Program-made: the position numbers and the translations under genes
The notes under the pieces: generated by a model
The model's database searches: none
What the model saw: only the letters and a program-made list of their open reading frames with translations
Told to the model about the DNA's origin: nothing
From: Tetranychus cinnabarinus
Taxonomy: Eukaryota > Arthropoda > Arachnida > Trombidiformes > Tetranychidae
NCBI GenBank assembly: GCA_022266195.1
Contig: WHVY01000002.1
Coordinates: 2,061,001-2,125,000 of the forward strand
Direction: 5' to 3'
DNA: 64,000 nt
Part shown: positions 1-12,932 of the stretch, piece after piece
How positions within the stretch are numbered: position 1 is the stretch's first letter
Layout of the letters: every line of letters starts with the position of its first letter

Positions 1-197
1 GTGAATGGTGTACAGAAAAACAGTAAATAATTAATCGAATCTCTTCCTCGTTCCTCGACTGTTCTTAAAATCGTTTACTGCTCTACAATCAAGTTAAACC
101 TCAATGTTTAATCACAATTCACTTTCAAACCGCCTAATCTTAATTTGACTTCATACCCGTTCATCTTACATCAGCCTGATATCAGTGTGTGTTTACT

Positions 198-3100
198 ATG
201 GATGAATCTAAATCTAGTGTTAATCTCGTTAAAGAGGATTTAATTCATTATGGAGCTGTAAATCCAGTTTACGAAGGTGAAAATTCTTCAAAATTTAATG
301 TAAAAAATAGGTCTGGACAAAATAATGGTGCAGATGAATTGGATCGAATTGACTCGTCCTATGAAAGGAGTGAAAAACAAAAATTAGAAACCTATTTCAA
401 TGAGTGCATTGAAATACCTTCAGCTGAAAATGTAAGTTTACGTTCTTTAAACAATAAAATCACTCTAATACCTGTTTATATTCCTTTAATTACAGTACAA
501 TTTTAGTTGGCGTCGATTATGGCAATTCACTGGTCCTGGTTTTTTAATGAGCATTGCTTACCTTGATCCTGGTAACATTGAATCAGATCTTCAAGCAGGA
601 ACCATCGCTCAATACCATCTACTATGGGTTCTTATGTGGTCCACTTTTTTGGGACTCTTGATGCAGCGTCTGGCAGCTCGCCTTGGAACCGTTACAGGTT
701 TACATCTTGCAGAACTGTGTTATCGCCGTTATCCAAAGCTACCTCGAATCTTACTCTGGATTATGGTTGAAATTGCTATAATTGGGTCAGATATGCAAGA
801 AGTAATTGGAACCGCAATAGCAATCAATATTCTCACCCAAGGCCATGTAACAGTGTTCTATGGTGTACTTATAACAATTTGTGATACATTTACATTTCTG
901 TTTCTTGATAAGTATGGTCTTAGAAAATTGGAAGCTTTCTTTGGCCTACTCATAACTGTAATGGCCACTACTTTTGGCTATGAATTTTTCCGTGTCAAAC
1001 CTTCTCCCATAAGTGTCGGCTCTGGACTTTTAATTCCTTGGTGCTCTCATTGTCAGTATGGAGCCTTAATGCAAGCCGTTGGAATAATCGGTGCAATTAT
1101 TATGCCTCACAATCTTTACCTTCATTCAGCTTTAGTCAAGGTAATAAGAATCAAATATTTCCTTTTCTTTTCTTTAACTAAACAATACTTTTTGTAAATT
1201 TTTTACTTCACTCGTGTGTTTAAATTATCCAAATTACTAATACTTTCATGTCTTCTGGTTCCAGTCTAGAAAAATTGATCGCTCCAATGCCGCTGAGGTC
1301 AAAGATGCCAATAGATATGTTTTCATTGAAGCTTTCATTGCTTTAGGAGTTTCTCTTCTAATCAACATTTCCGTGACTTCAGTATTCGCCCATGGATTGT
1401 ATGGAGTTACCAATGCTGAAGTGGTAAGCACTTTGAACTCTTTGAAACTTACTCTGGGTACATTTTGGTGGATTAATCTAATCAGTAGATTTTAATCATA
1501 GCTAATTTGATGTTTGTTTATCAATCAAATTGCCTTTATGAGGTTAATTTTATCAAATGTATGGACCTCTTCGGTGTCAAGTGATATCAGGATGAGAATA
1601 TTTCATTCTTCCTCATCTTTCTGTTCTTCCATTCTTTTTCACCTCATCAACCAGATCCAAGAACTGTTTTTATCTAACTTTAATTTTAATTCAACAATTG
1701 ATTCGTTTTTTCACTTTTCCACTTTCAAACAAAATCTTTTCATGATATGCTCCTTTTACTGATAATATAAAAACAATCGTCAGTCGACTTGAGTGAAAAT
1801 TGAATGAGCAAGATTCATACTTAAACAAATTAGTTGTCAATCATCGCAATTAGTCGGTTAATTTGATCACCTGTACTGATTAAATTGTCACTTTTTTGCA
1901 ATGAAATAATGCTTCCATTACATTAGCGATTATCCATTTTTTACTCATTTATCATCCTCGAATTATTGTATTGTAGTTTAATTGTTGAAGTGTTTCTGTG
2001 AAGAACCTCTTGAAATTGAAAATTTCTAATAATATTGATTCTTTATGTCATTGACTAATAGCTTAATTCAAGAGCTATAATGAAGGTTACCCACTAATGC
2101 AATAACATATATTTTTAAAAATCAAGGCGAATCAGGTCTTATTATTAAATGACGCCTTTTAGATGTTAGTCGAAATCTCGAATGTACAAATTCTTATTGG
2201 TAAACATACTCTTTTTCAACTCAATCATCACATTAAGAGTAGTGTTATGACAATGCTTTTCGCTCATTTAGATTTAAATTTCCTTTCATCTGTCAATTTA
2301 CTGCTAATATTCAATCAAATAAATTAAGATTGAACTTGTAACATGTTGCATGTGATACATTGATATTACATGTAAAATCTAGTTTCAATGATCAACTTTG
2401 ATACAACACTTGTCTATAAGTTGATGACAAGACACTAACAATCAAATTGATTATAAATGGTAATAGTCAACATTATTCTTCTCCAAATAGTCAAAAGTGT
2501 TGGATGCACAATATTATTTAATCAGTGACATTAATTCTGTTTATTGTTAAAGCAAACAATAAAATAATATGACGTCTTCAAATTATCAGCTTGTCATTTA
2601 TTACCATTTTTTTCTCCATATTTTCACCAGACTTGAGCATGATCTTATTTTGTAACAATTGATTCATTCAAAAGGTTTACCAACTTTCAACTGTAAAGGG
2701 TGAAACAAATTATCTATTCTAGTTCATAATCAAGTCGACAGTTTAACCAAAGTCGAAATCAGCTTCCAATCACATTCATATCATAAATGATACCATATTA
2801 GGTTTCAATTGGTATGGTTTTCATCAAGAATAAAAGAAAGATGTATTTGATCCATTTAGCTATCTGATTATCATTTGAACGAATTGAATAACCAACTGAT
2901 AAGTCTGTTACGTGAAAAAAATTTTAAATGAAATGAAATTTTCAAAAAAATCTTTCTGATTGCCTTTAAAAAATTGACTGAATTTTGTTATAACAGCTTT
3001 TTAATGATCAATGTTTTTTGGTAAATAATTTATTTCAATTTTTTATTTTCAGAATGCCAAATGCTCTAATATCAATTATCCCATTCCAAATGGAACTTTT

Positions 3101-3984
3101 CCGAATAACGATGAACTCGTCGATGCCGATCTTTTTAAAGCCGTAAGCTTTTATCATTTGATTTTATATTATTTTGATTTACTAATTGTTTTGCTGGTCA
3201 TCGTTTCAGGGAATTTATCTTGGCTGTTACTTTGGTTTACCTGCTCTTTATATCTGGGCTGTGGGAATATTTGCTGCTGGTCAAAGCTCAACCATGACTG
3301 GAACATATTCTGGTCAATTTGCCATGGAAGGATTTTTAGATCTTCATTGGGCCAGATGGAAAAGAGTACTTCTCACTCGAACCATTGCCATTTGTCCAAC
3401 ACTTTTTATCGCCTATTATCGCCAACAAGACTTAACTGGAATGAATGATCTTCTCAATGCTCTTATGTCATTACAATTGCCATTTGCCTTGCTACCGACT
3501 CTTACCTTTACTTCGTCTAAAAAAGTCATGGGCCAATTTAAAAATGATTTTACCAACATAGTTGTTGCCTCTTCTCTTTCTGTTGTTGTCATTTCAATCA
3601 ATATTTATTTTGTTGGTTCATTCGTTAAAGACAATTTCCCTGTTACCTGGTGGGTTATCCTGTTGGCACTAACTTTTGTCATTTTTTACCTTATATTTGT
3701 TGTCTACTTGGTAAGATATTATTTATTGCTATTAATATATGACTTTCGCATCTTGACATGAATTTTTAATCTCATCTCGACATCTTTTCATCTTTTAATC
3801 GTCTATTGTTTCACAGGTTGGATGTTTCTTGGTGGTTATTGGTTGTAACTGGTTAACAGTGTTACCCATTGTTGGTAAATACATGAGAGAAGAGCATTCA
3901 ATTGAACATGAACATCTGTCCTGTGACGATTCTCGAGCTAATTCACCAACAAGCAGAGGACAATCGCCCAATCCATTAGCTTAA
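198..3984 (+). CDS. Mvl: NRAMP divalent-metal transporter (SLC11 family, Malvolio-like)
   Basis: Proton-coupled Fe2+/Mn2+ importer of endosomal or plasma membranes. Six coding exons fit: 198-431, 496-1140, 1265-1423, 3053-3142, 3210-3710 and 3817-3984, giving 598 residues, normal for SLC11. The start is the ATG at 198; the frame is open a little further upstream but only through a GTG. Residues 1-78 form a polar cytosolic tail. The first transmembrane segment carries the metal-binding DPGN motif (D102) and the sixth carries MPH (M281-H283); both are intact. A hydrophilic extracellular loop with possible N-glycosylation sites is encoded around 3053-3142. The segment after it (EGFLDLHWARWKRVLLTR) is typical of the family. 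The C-terminus is a short Ser/Pro-rich tail. Intron 3 (1424-3052) is unusually long, and I see only AT-rich DNA in it. No defect is visible. The exact symbol rests on arthropod orthology, which is inferred. Confidence 0.93.
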
Positions 3985-5113
3985 TCAGCCAATTTTTATG
4001 CTTTGTCGTTTTTTACATTATTAATGTGGAAGGTTACAAGACAATGTAAAGTTATAAATTTGAAGACTGCGCTTGTCAAAATTATCTAATTTTTAAACGA
4101 AATTTGGTTAAGCTGATATTTGAGAAGCAAAGACAATTCAATTCAATGATTCATCGCCATGAACCACAGTTACATATATAATTTATAATTACTTAGACAC
4201 AGAAATTATAATGACTTATTAGTATTGATTCACTTGACAAACAGTGATTGAGATTATCAACTATTCAAGACTGTAAAAATCGAACTCAACGTTGATAAAA
4301 TGAATCAAACCGAAAGTAGGCCATTTTGTGTGGTTTGATCAGTAATTTTGATCAGTATTTTTTTATATTGTCAAACAAAAGCCAATTGATATCATACACT
4401 TTTATACTCTTTCCCTTGCTTTCATTTCCTCGTAATTTTTCCCATTTCCCTTAATATCTTTGCCTTGCGACTGTTTTTTCAGAATTGTAAATGTCACCAT
4501 TAATTTGTAATGTAAACTATTGGCTGTTTATTTCTTTTCACACTCAATCTAAATATTCCTAATTCCTTAATTATACCACCTTAACTTTCTCCCAATCTTA
4601 AACTATTTTCTAACATTTAATCTTAAAATTGTTCCATTCTGTTCATTTCGTTAGTCGCTTTGGAAACTTTTAAAAAAATGAAGCTAATAAATATGAGATC
4701 ATCACAACTTATCGAGATGTAAATTTTCCTGCTTGATATTTTTCATCTTTAGTAAAAGGGGAAGACTTTAGTCTTAAAGAGTCTATAGATTTAAGAATTT
4801 AATGATTTTTATGGCATAACTCTATAGAAATCCCGATTTAAAAGTTTTTGACTATTGAGTAAAATTTTTAGGCAAGTTTTAATGTTTTTTCAACAAGATA
4901 CACGTAAAGAATTCTTATGAAAATAGAAAAGATTTTCAAGTTGTTAATTAAACTGGTTAAAAGGTATAAATGCAAATAAGTATAATATTATGTTCCGTTG
5001 AATGATACAATCTTGATGATAATCAAATAGTTATCAAAGTTTTGTGGTAAGATCTTTAGCATTCCTTCCGATGAATGTTTAATTAGTGTCATAAGAAATA
5101 GTCTTTGTGAAAT
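3985..5113. other. Intergenic: convergent 3' ends of NRAMP and APH-1
   Basis: AT-rich DNA that should hold the two 3' UTRs. An AATAAA near 4685 on the + strand could serve the NRAMP transcript. I see no further coding sequence. Confidence 0.5.
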
Positions 5114-6188
5114 CTAGCCTGAGACGAATGGTAGGCTTTCTTTAAGCGACTTGAGCGTACCTCCAGCACATTGGTAAGCGATTGATGCAGTGATCACTGT
5201 TATCAAGTAGCAAGGAATTAATGAAGCAAGATACAATTGTTGCTGGTTGAAGAAAGTCTGGAAAGATAAAAAATAAATATGTAAAAATCGATTCATGAAT
5301 GAACATTGAACTTAATTCGTGCTTTTGCTGTTCGCTTATCAATCCGTTCAATGGCAAAGCTCAAGTTAATGATTTGAAAAAAACTAAGCATAATTACCAA
5401 AGCTGACACTGCCAAGTGAGAGACAACGACATAACCAATTTTATATCTGCATTTTTTGTCTAGTGCATCAAAAAATATGATTCCCCAAAAAGTGTGCAGC
5501 AAGATTAAAGCTAATGTAATTAGTGAGGTTGAAATGAAAAAATAAGGCGAATCACCATAAAGACCAACAGTTCCTGGACCAGTAGAATCGGCAAGAACAT
5601 TGACAAGAGAGAAAGCTCCACTCATGATACCAAATCCAAACCCAGAAACTAGAAATAGAAAAGACAATTTTTAATAAAATGCATTTTTTGCTTTTAAACA
5701 AAACTTACCATAGGATAATGTTGACCAACTTATTGAATACAAATGACCTCTATTACCAACATCAGAAACCTTTTGTAAGCCGATTTGAGCTTTTCTAAAG
5801 ACCAAAAAGAAACCATTATTAATGTATGTTTTTAATGTTTATCATTCATTTGATTTGTTCACTTACTTGAGTATGGCATAAAATAGATATCTGTATATTT
5901 CTTGGACTATCACCGAGCAGATTACTCCAAAAACGAGAATTTCTTTAAGCGGGAACACAATAGTCCAAATAATTGATGAAACTAAAAGCGATAAAAGCCA
6001 AAAGAAACCACTGAAAGATAAAAACAAATTAGTTAATTTGAATTAACGGATAAACACATTGAATGGTGAACTTACGATGAGATCATAACGATAATAAAGA
6101 TGGGATTATCTGCTAATGTCAGGAAAAACATTGTCATAGGAGGGCCAAAGGCAATCAGAGCACAACCACTAAACTCAAAAAGAGTCAT
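5114..6188 (-). CDS. aph-1: Gamma-secretase subunit APH-1
   Basis: Scaffold subunit of the gamma-secretase intramembrane protease (presenilin, nicastrin, PEN-2, APH-1), which cleaves Notch and other type I membrane proteins. Five exons on the minus strand: 6188-6076, 6010-5867, 5794-5709, 5648-5398 and 5257-5114, giving 245 residues, about the usual length. The protein begins MTLFEFSGCALIAFGPP, the family's typical N-terminus, and is almost wholly hydrophobic, with seven expected membrane spans. The GxxxGxxxG motif of the fourth span is present (GFGFGIMSG). The two conserved membrane histidines are visible in LLHTFWG and VVSHLAVS. A GTAATT donor after ALA-type codons (5397-5392) joins cleanly to TFFNQQ, matching the family. 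The gene lies on the same strand as the ceramidase gene, 470 bp from its stop; no functional link is implied. Confidence 0.94.
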
Positions 6189-6657
6189 GTTTTGATAATT
6201 TTAAATGCTGAAAGATCACTTTTAAATATTTTCACAGTTAAATAATGACCAAAAAGTCTCAATATCACAATTTTTGCGAAATGATTCTCATAGCATTGAA
6301 ACAGATCTGCACATTACTGTCGAGCACTTGATGGATTTTATTGTCAAATTGTAAAACTATTGTAAAAAACCGTAAAAAACAATTAAAAAAATTGATTTAA
6401 TAAAATCAAGATTAAATTTAAAGAAACAGCTGATTTGAAACAAAATCGGCAATTAAAGCATAAAGTGCCATCTATGGCTATAATATTAAGCTAAAAAAGT
6501 TCGGAAAGTTTGGTTTATTTTAGTATTTTGAATAAATTGAAAAGTATTGTTACAAAATGGGTTTTATTTTGAGAGAATAGGTAAATTGATTAATCATTTC
6601 ACTATTCAAATTTATAAAAATTTTGACTAGATTTAACAATAAAAATAATTATTTAGG
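6189..6657. other. Intergenic gap between ceramidase stop and APH-1 start
   Basis: AT-rich DNA that probably holds the ceramidase 3' UTR and the APH-1 5' UTR/promoter. No motif stands out. Confidence 0.4.
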
Positions 6658-9600
6658 TTAGGGATCAACCTTGAAAGAATTAGAGATTCCAACGTAAGGG
6701 TGTAATCTTTGTAATAAATTTTTGGAAACACCAAAATGCCTAATGCGGTAAACACCAGGGTCAGCATCTTTAGGAATATCCCATGTTATGATTGATTCGC
6801 TTTCACCAAGAATTCTGTTTGTTCTAAGCCAGTAGAATCTAAAAAAGAGTAAAAAAAATCGAAAATCAATGAAAATATTCTTTTGAATATTTGATGTAAC
6901 TTGTTGTCCGAAATATATTATAACTTACTTTGTATCCCAATCTCCGTCTGTCGCAATAACTTTCCATTCTTGTTTATCTGAATCTAATTTTTCAACAGTC
7001 AAATAGGTTTTCTCTGTTTGCAAATCATTTCTTGGATTAGCAGCAACGAAAGAAACGGTTACTGTTGATCCACGAGAATATCGCAAGTTGGGTTGAACAA
7101 TAACATCACCAAAATTTTTACCACGACCTGCAGAGTCCATAACAACTCCTGGTTTGAATGAAATTTGTTTACTCAGTAGGTTGGGCGGTGAGGGTCCATG
7201 TTCGACTTCTTTCCGAGAAGCTAAATGTCCTGTTAACATACGTAACTCTTGAAGATAAGCGTCTAAAGTATATGGTCCGAAAATGGTTGATGCTGCTTCA
7301 TAACGTTGTTTTATGTACTCTTCAATTGTAGTTACATAAGATGAATAAGCATTGGCAAGTCCCGCAATAATTACAATTACATTTGAACCTGGTTTAAATT
7401 TTTCATACTCTTTTTTGACAGTTTCACGAACACGTCTACCAGCCATGGTGGTAAATTCAGCAGGTAAACCAACAATCAACACTTGTCCAATCTTGAGCAG
7501 TTGAACAGGTAAGATTGAGGGCTGCCAGGAATAAGGGAACAACATTTCACCAGTATCCAATAATATGGGTTTGGGGTGATGACAGGCAAGCATTGCTGGA
7601 CTTGGTCTTTTAAGGAAATCACGGACGAAATTCCAAAATGGAGTTGACTGTGTTGAACCTTGATGAAAATTAAAAGCGCCTGGTCCATCAGTTGTGCCGG
7701 CAGCAAAACTGTAGCCCATAGCGGGTGGACATGTTCTCGCTGTTTTGTTATCAGCTAGAACAACCACAACATTGGACATGTCAACATATTGTTGTATAAA
7801 TTCAACTGAACCTTTGATTACAGTATTAGCCGAGTCCCATAGTTCTTTAGCTTTTTTACACTGCCTTTCACCAATTATTTTAGTAGATTCGAACATGTCA
7901 TGTCCTGGTCCAGAAGCAATACAAACACCTTTTTCAGTTGGAGGCTTGGGTTCATTGGCGTGTGTACTATTAGTTAAATCTCCTTCTAAATTATCACGAG
8001 CATCGCGAGGCCTACGACGTAACAAAGCTTCTGATCCTGCATTTTCATACCTTCTTAAATCATTTCTTGATAATTTATTATTTTCCATGGCTTCGAATTG
8101 ATTTGGAGGGTTGTTTAATGGCCGGATTCGATAATTTAAACTAGAGGAGAGTCAAAAAATTTCAATTAATCATTCAGGTTTGCCTATTGGTCAATAATAC
8201 TAGTAGATTCAAAATATTTTTTACTTTATTTTCGCGGTTTCTCGCAGACCAATTAAAAACATGAAATTCACTTCAACATAATTTCTGACCCTTAACAATA
8301 TTTTGAATATCTTTTTGTCTATGAGAAACTGGGACAACAACGTAAAAAATATTCTGAAGCTCCTAATACTTACTTCTCGGGTACATCATTACATGTGCTT
8401 GTTTCAATGTCACAAGGTGCTCCTGAATTTGTACATCTAGGTCCTTTGATATTAGGTGAGACATCTCCTTGGTTTGAATTAGCAAACGCAGCAACGAATG
8501 GACCTTCACCGGGTAATGAGTTTGGATTCATCATTTTTTCAAAACAGTATTCAGCATATCCTTTATTATCACCGCTGATTAATCTATTAGTATTGTTCAT
8601 GCTTGTCGGATGAACAGCAAACCAATCTAATAGACCAATAGGCTCATCAGTTCGAGAAACAAATTTCAAAATTTCCATTGTTTTATCCGTATCATATTTG
8701 TATCTGTAAATGTCGGAATAAAGATGAAGAGACAAATAAGAATTAAATAAATATTCGTTAATAAGAGCTCATATTTCTAACAAATTTCATGAATAAAGTG
8801 AAAGTAATTGAAAAGGTCAAGTCAACAAAACAATGCAAACTTAAAAGACCTACACCTTTCATACAATTTATTTGATAGAGTTGACTGACAACTGAGAAAT
8901 ATTTCAAGTATTTGAAATAGTCGAGCAATATTGTGAAGAACTTTAGAGTATAAAACACTTCAAAATATTAACCTAATCAGGTTTCATATGCAAAAACCTT
9001 ATAGAGTGACAAAGTGGCGCACAAACCTTCTCCTTTCATTCAGTGGATTATTCATGTACGATGCTGGACTTCGATTGATGTTGGAATCCAACAATTCACC
9101 ACGATTGTAAAGTATTTTACCATGTTGAAGATTATTGTGAGCTCTTTCTATACTCTAGAAATGCATGGAGAGAAAAGAAAAAAGAAAATTGAAACATCAA
9201 CTTAAGCAAACCGTCCGGTAATATAATCACAAATAGGATAAAATGTCATTTACCCTAACGATACCAGAAACTATTGCGTTGAAATTTTGCCAAATAAACC
9301 CTTGAGATGAAATAATATAGAGCACATATTGCAAGAATCCGCCTGGACCGGAATGAGTGTGAGTTGCACCAAGTAATGTGTTTTTTCTCGAGTAAATACC
9401 AGGATATTTGTCTTCAATTTGCCTGATAACCTATTTAAAATATTGAAGCAGAGGTCAGTCTCTTTCAAGGTCAAAAATATTTCACTGTCAAATTATCCTC
9501 TAATAATCCGTCTAAATCAAATCAAAAACATGGAAATGTAAATCACACACCTCATTATGCACTGCTTGTGATATCATGGCAAGATCTGTATTTACGTAAC

Positions 9601-9929
9601 AGACTCGAGATCCTAGTTGATCAACGATGATAAAAGCACGACTGTACAATCGGAAATGTATCCCAGCTGTATCTTGTCCACCTTTGGCATAACCCATCTA
9701 TAAAAAAGTGATCAATAAATGTGTTAAAACTGACGAGTCTGATGAAAAAAGTAACAGATATTATCGAAAAAATGCGTTTCAAACTTACCATATTAATCTC
9801 TGCTGCTGGTCCAGTTATGTCGGCAATACCAACTCCGATCTGATAATCATCATCGGCAGTCTGTGTGTTGGTGGGAAAATTGACTATCACAAGGATTATA
9901 CAAAAAATCCAAGTCCATTTTAGGTTCAT
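6658..9929 (-). CDS. CDase: Neutral ceramidase (secreted or type II membrane N-acylsphingosine amidohydrolase)
   Basis: Hydrolyses ceramide to sphingosine and fatty acid at neutral pH, at the cell surface or extracellularly. Seven minus-strand exons: 9929-9789, 9697-9551, 9430-9254, 9154-9027, 8703-8374, 8140-6929 and 6838-6658, giving 771 residues (animal enzymes are about 700-780). I chose the ATG at 9929, which is followed by a hydrophobic signal or anchor segment (about residues 4-19). Zinc-site histidines lie in GATHTHSGPGG (H120, H122) and HPTSMNNTN (H229). The catalytic serine is S280 in NQGDVSPN. TTMAGRR, an AQRYEAAST-like segment and a C-terminal beta domain (FYWLR, PGVYRIRHFG) follow. 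Odd: about 70 residues (around 308-379), Arg/Asn-rich, are inserted after the Cys-rich STC segment and before CIASGPG; typical homologues have only a few residues there. The insert is encoded in open frame at the start of exon 6, with no obvious alternative acceptor. Confidence 0.93.
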
Positions 9930-10659
9930 ATTAAACAGAAACCTGTACAAGACAAAATATTACAAAATTATAAATGAAACAAATGAATAAAGTGATGTTA
10001 CTAAATCTAAAAGATGCTGTAACTAAACTGGTCATACCAACAAATCCTGTTTGATTATCAACAAATCTCCTCCTTTTGCACCTTTTTAAGAAGTAAATGA
10101 TGGTTACAAAAAAATGCTAACTCTTATCGTCAAAGAGTTTACTCTTTGACAACAGAGTAAAGAGTAAGAGTTTCTTAGGAATACAGCTGATTCAATACAA
10201 ACAAAAATGATTGCCATAAAGTATTCAATTTTTCCTTGTTGGGCTATTTTTCATTATAAATTTCATTAAATGTATAAATTTTTGTTCATTTTTTGTTCTC
10301 ATAGTGATATACAGTGATTTTAATAAAGCTTTGTTTATAATGAATGCAAATATTAGCATTTGGTTGTTACTGATGAGTAAACTTGTGAATGGGAAAAATA
10401 TTAATGCGTTACAATCACTGTTTAAAAGTTTAGGTTGATAGCAGATTGGTATTAATTTAGAGTGTTTAATGCAAAACACAATGTTATTGAAATTTCGATT
10501 TCAACGAGCTCAATCTTTTTATTGAAACTCTTTATTTGTATACAGGTATTAAGACAATGTCGCCAAAAACTGTCGACTAATCAATTGATCAAAAGACATG
10601 ATTCCAATGGCAATTATTGATATTGTCGATGTTAGATGGTAATGATTTTTCTGATGCTA
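9930..10659. other. Intergenic, ceramidase 5' flank and family-gene A 3' flank
   Basis: No gene is seen. The ceramidase exon 1 is preceded by a possible 3' splice site, so a 5' UTR exon may lie here. A small nested hairpin sits at 10119-10172. Confidence 0.4.
10119..10172. repeat. Small nested hairpin
   Basis: An outer pair (AACTCTTA at 10119-10126 against TAAGAGTT at 10165-10172) encloses a perfect 10-bp stem, GTCAAAGAGT / ACTCTTTGAC, at 10129-10150 with a 2-base loop. Function is unknown; it may be a transposon scrap. Confidence 0.5.
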
Positions 10660-11718
10660 TTAACCGCGATGCGGAAAATAAAGACGCCTATGTTTCGTTG
10701 TATTTGTAAGAAAACGATGACAACATGCACTAAAATACTGCAAAATATTGCAATCAACTAAAGTGTTGAACCAGACATTTGTCCACCTAACCTCAGATGC
10801 TATAGCTCTGACTTTTGGGAGTATTTCCGAATTTAAAATGATTTCTTTCTTTTTATCCAACCAAGATCTGCTGTTTTTGATTTGACAATAGAGTGAAGAG
10901 CATTCGGTTGGATGAATGTCTTCACTTTCTGCTGAGAAAAGATCAACATACAAAGCGAGCGGATGTTCGTGATCTAATAAAAGCAAAAATGAACGCAGAT
11001 AAAAACAATCGCCATCATTAATCCTTTGCCAAAATGTTTCATCCACTCGTCGAGGCGGAATGGTAACGTAATGACTTTCTGTATTGGAAAGCGAAATATG
11101 ATTAGTTGTCGGGTAAATGTTGACGACCCTAATATATTGTATTGGTAATCCAATAAAAGATGCGATCTGTAAATGATTGCAAAGTATTTGTCAATGATAT
11201 CGATTTTGTTGAAAAGGACGAAAACTGTCCAAATTTGCCTCAAGCTCGTCCTATCGAGAAGTTCTGGGCATTGTGTAAAGCTGAATATGCCAAAGAAAAA
11301 AATACGGCCTCAAATCTTGAGGAATTCAAAAAAACCTGGACAAAAATCTCAAAAAAAGTAGCTCGTCGTTCTGGACTGAATCTGATGAAAGGTGTGAGGT
11401 CAAAACTTCTAAAAATCTCCCAAAATGGAGTATTTAGTGTGAAATAAAGATTGTTAAAAAAATTTATCGCTTAATTAATCAGATCTTTGAAAAAAATTCA
11501 TTTTTCTGCAGTTCCACTTATTGTTAGTCACCCTTTAGTTATAAGAAAATATGAAAATATAAAAAAATAAGAAGTATTGGGCTTACCTTTCGGATGAGTA
11601 TTTGCTGTTTATGTTCACAGCTTTCATCTGACCAATCAATTGTAATATCCTGGTAATCCTCATCACTTAATCTCACTTTGATAGTTATTTTACTCGAGGT
11701 ATCGTTGTTTCCAGTCAT
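10660..11718 (-). CDS. Unrecognised family protein, member A
   Basis: I do not recognise this family. Two exons: 11718-11587 and 11166-10660, giving 212 residues and fully open. The N-terminal third (SSKITIKVRLSDEDYQDITI, then SDESCE, KQQ and a helix-like IRKIASFIGLPIQYIRVV) has the strand-strand-helix spacing of a ubiquitin-like beta-grasp; this is inference. The second half contains DETFW, INDGDCFYL, ECSSLYCQ and SRSWLDKKKEIILNSE, all shared with members B, C and D. The protein ends HRG. There is no signal peptide or membrane span, so a cytosolic or nuclear site is likely. Its only intron (11586-11167) carries a Tc1/mariner relic. Tandem with B, same strand. The ATG sits in a context shared by A and B. 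Confidence 0.75.
11188..11535 (+). mobile_element. Tc1/mariner transposase relic inside intron of gene A
   Basis: A 5'-truncated DDE transposase tail. About 85 codons read KDENCPNLPQARPIEKFWAL and onward to a stop at 11445-11447, including the glutamate of the DDE triad in IEKFW. The 3' end AAGGGT (read on the minus strand) at 11535 abuts a TA, as expected of a Tc1/mariner terminal repeat. It matches the longer copy at 31792-32484 almost residue for residue. The equivalent intron of gene B (12734-12797) lacks it, so the insertion came after the A/B duplication or was lost from B. Not functional. Confidence 0.85.
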
Positions 11719-12214
11719 TTTAATAAAGTTTTGATTGATATTTAAAACAGAGAGAAATAAGGATTTTTAACTTTTTAAGTGAATCCTCAACAAAAAATGG
11801 TCAAAACTAACCTTTTGTTTGTTTCACAGGTGCTCAAAGTTTGAAATACCAACTTAAAAACCAGTTTTGACCTACAACCTACTGTGGTCAGGCTAGGTTA
11901 GTCTGTCTAAAGGTTTCATCTCAGAACCGCGTGAATGTGTCCATAAGAATGTGAGGATAGGGTTAAATCATATTTTATCAAAAAATCACGACTAGCGATG
12001 GCATAATGATAAAGATGATAATGTCCATAAATAAATAAAATATTTTGTCTTCATTATTGTTTAGCTTCTTCATCTCAATATTTTATTGAAACTCTTTATT
12101 TAAATATAAATATTAAGACAATGTCTGCCAAAAAAACTGTTGACTAAACAAATGATCAAATTTAGACATGATTGCAATGGCAATTATGAACATTGTCGAT
12201 GATGGTGATTATTA
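11719..12214. repeat. 5' flank of gene A, duplicated upstream of gene B
   Basis: About 11740-11995 is similar to 12955-13190 (shared AACTAACC, AAAAACCAGTTTT, CTACTGTGGTCA and a TTTGTCAAAAAATCA-like end). So the tandem duplication copied the promoter region as well as the gene. Nothing else is seen. Confidence 0.65.
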
Positions 12215-12932
12215 TTAACCTCGATGCGGCGGATAATGACGCTCATGTTTCGCACTATTTGTATGACAACGGCAACATGGAGTAAAATATTGTCTAATAT
12301 TGAAATTAACTAAAGTTGACAATCGTCCATTTCCATGAATTCCCCATGGCTCGTCAGGAAGTGCAGCTCTGATTTTTGGAAATATTTCCGAATTGAGAAT
12401 TATTTCTTTCTTTTTATCCAACCAAGATCTGCTGTTTATGATTTGACAATAGAACCTAGAGCATTCGGTTGGATGAATGTATTCAGGTTCTGCCGAGAAA
12501 AGACCAACAATCAAATCAAAAAGACATTCGTGATTTATTAAACCCAAAAATGAACGCAGATAAAAACAATCGCCATCATTAATACTTTGCCAAAATGTAT
12601 GATCCACTAGTGGAGGGCCGGAATAAGTAGCGCAGAAATTACTTTCTGTATTGGAAAGCGCAAAAACATCCGTTGTATTGTTTAGACTGACGAACCTAAT
12701 ATATTGAGCTGGTAATCCGATAGAATCTGCGATCTGTAAATGATTGAAAAGTATTTGTCAATCAGATAGTTAAAAACATAACAAGTAATGTGCTTACCTT
12801 TCGGATGAGTAGTAGTTGTTTAAGTTCACAGCTTTCATCTGACCAATCAATTGTTACGTCTCGGTAGTCCTCGTCACTTGTAAGTTTCAGTTTGATAGTT
12901 ACTTGGCTCGAGCTATCTTTGTTTCCCGTCAT
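12215..12932 (-). CDS. Unrecognised family protein, member B
   Basis: Paralogue of A in the same orientation. Two exons: 12932-12798 and 12733-12215, giving 217 residues, open throughout. It begins MTGNKDSSSQVTIKLKL, keeps TIDWSDESCE, then IGLPAQYIRFV, INDGDCFYLRSF, ECSRFYCQ and SRSWLDKKKEIILNSE, and ends PPHRG. The intron is only 64 bp and shows what the intron of A looked like before the transposon entered. Relative to C and D, A and B lack the second intron, which in C/D falls after NQETK. There is no secretion signal or membrane span. Intact frames in both copies argue for function, but the role is unknown. Confidence 0.75.

Noticed and set aside
8758..8958. Frame within a ceramidase intron
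   Set aside because: It falls wholly between exons 4 and 5; no similarity to the enzyme.
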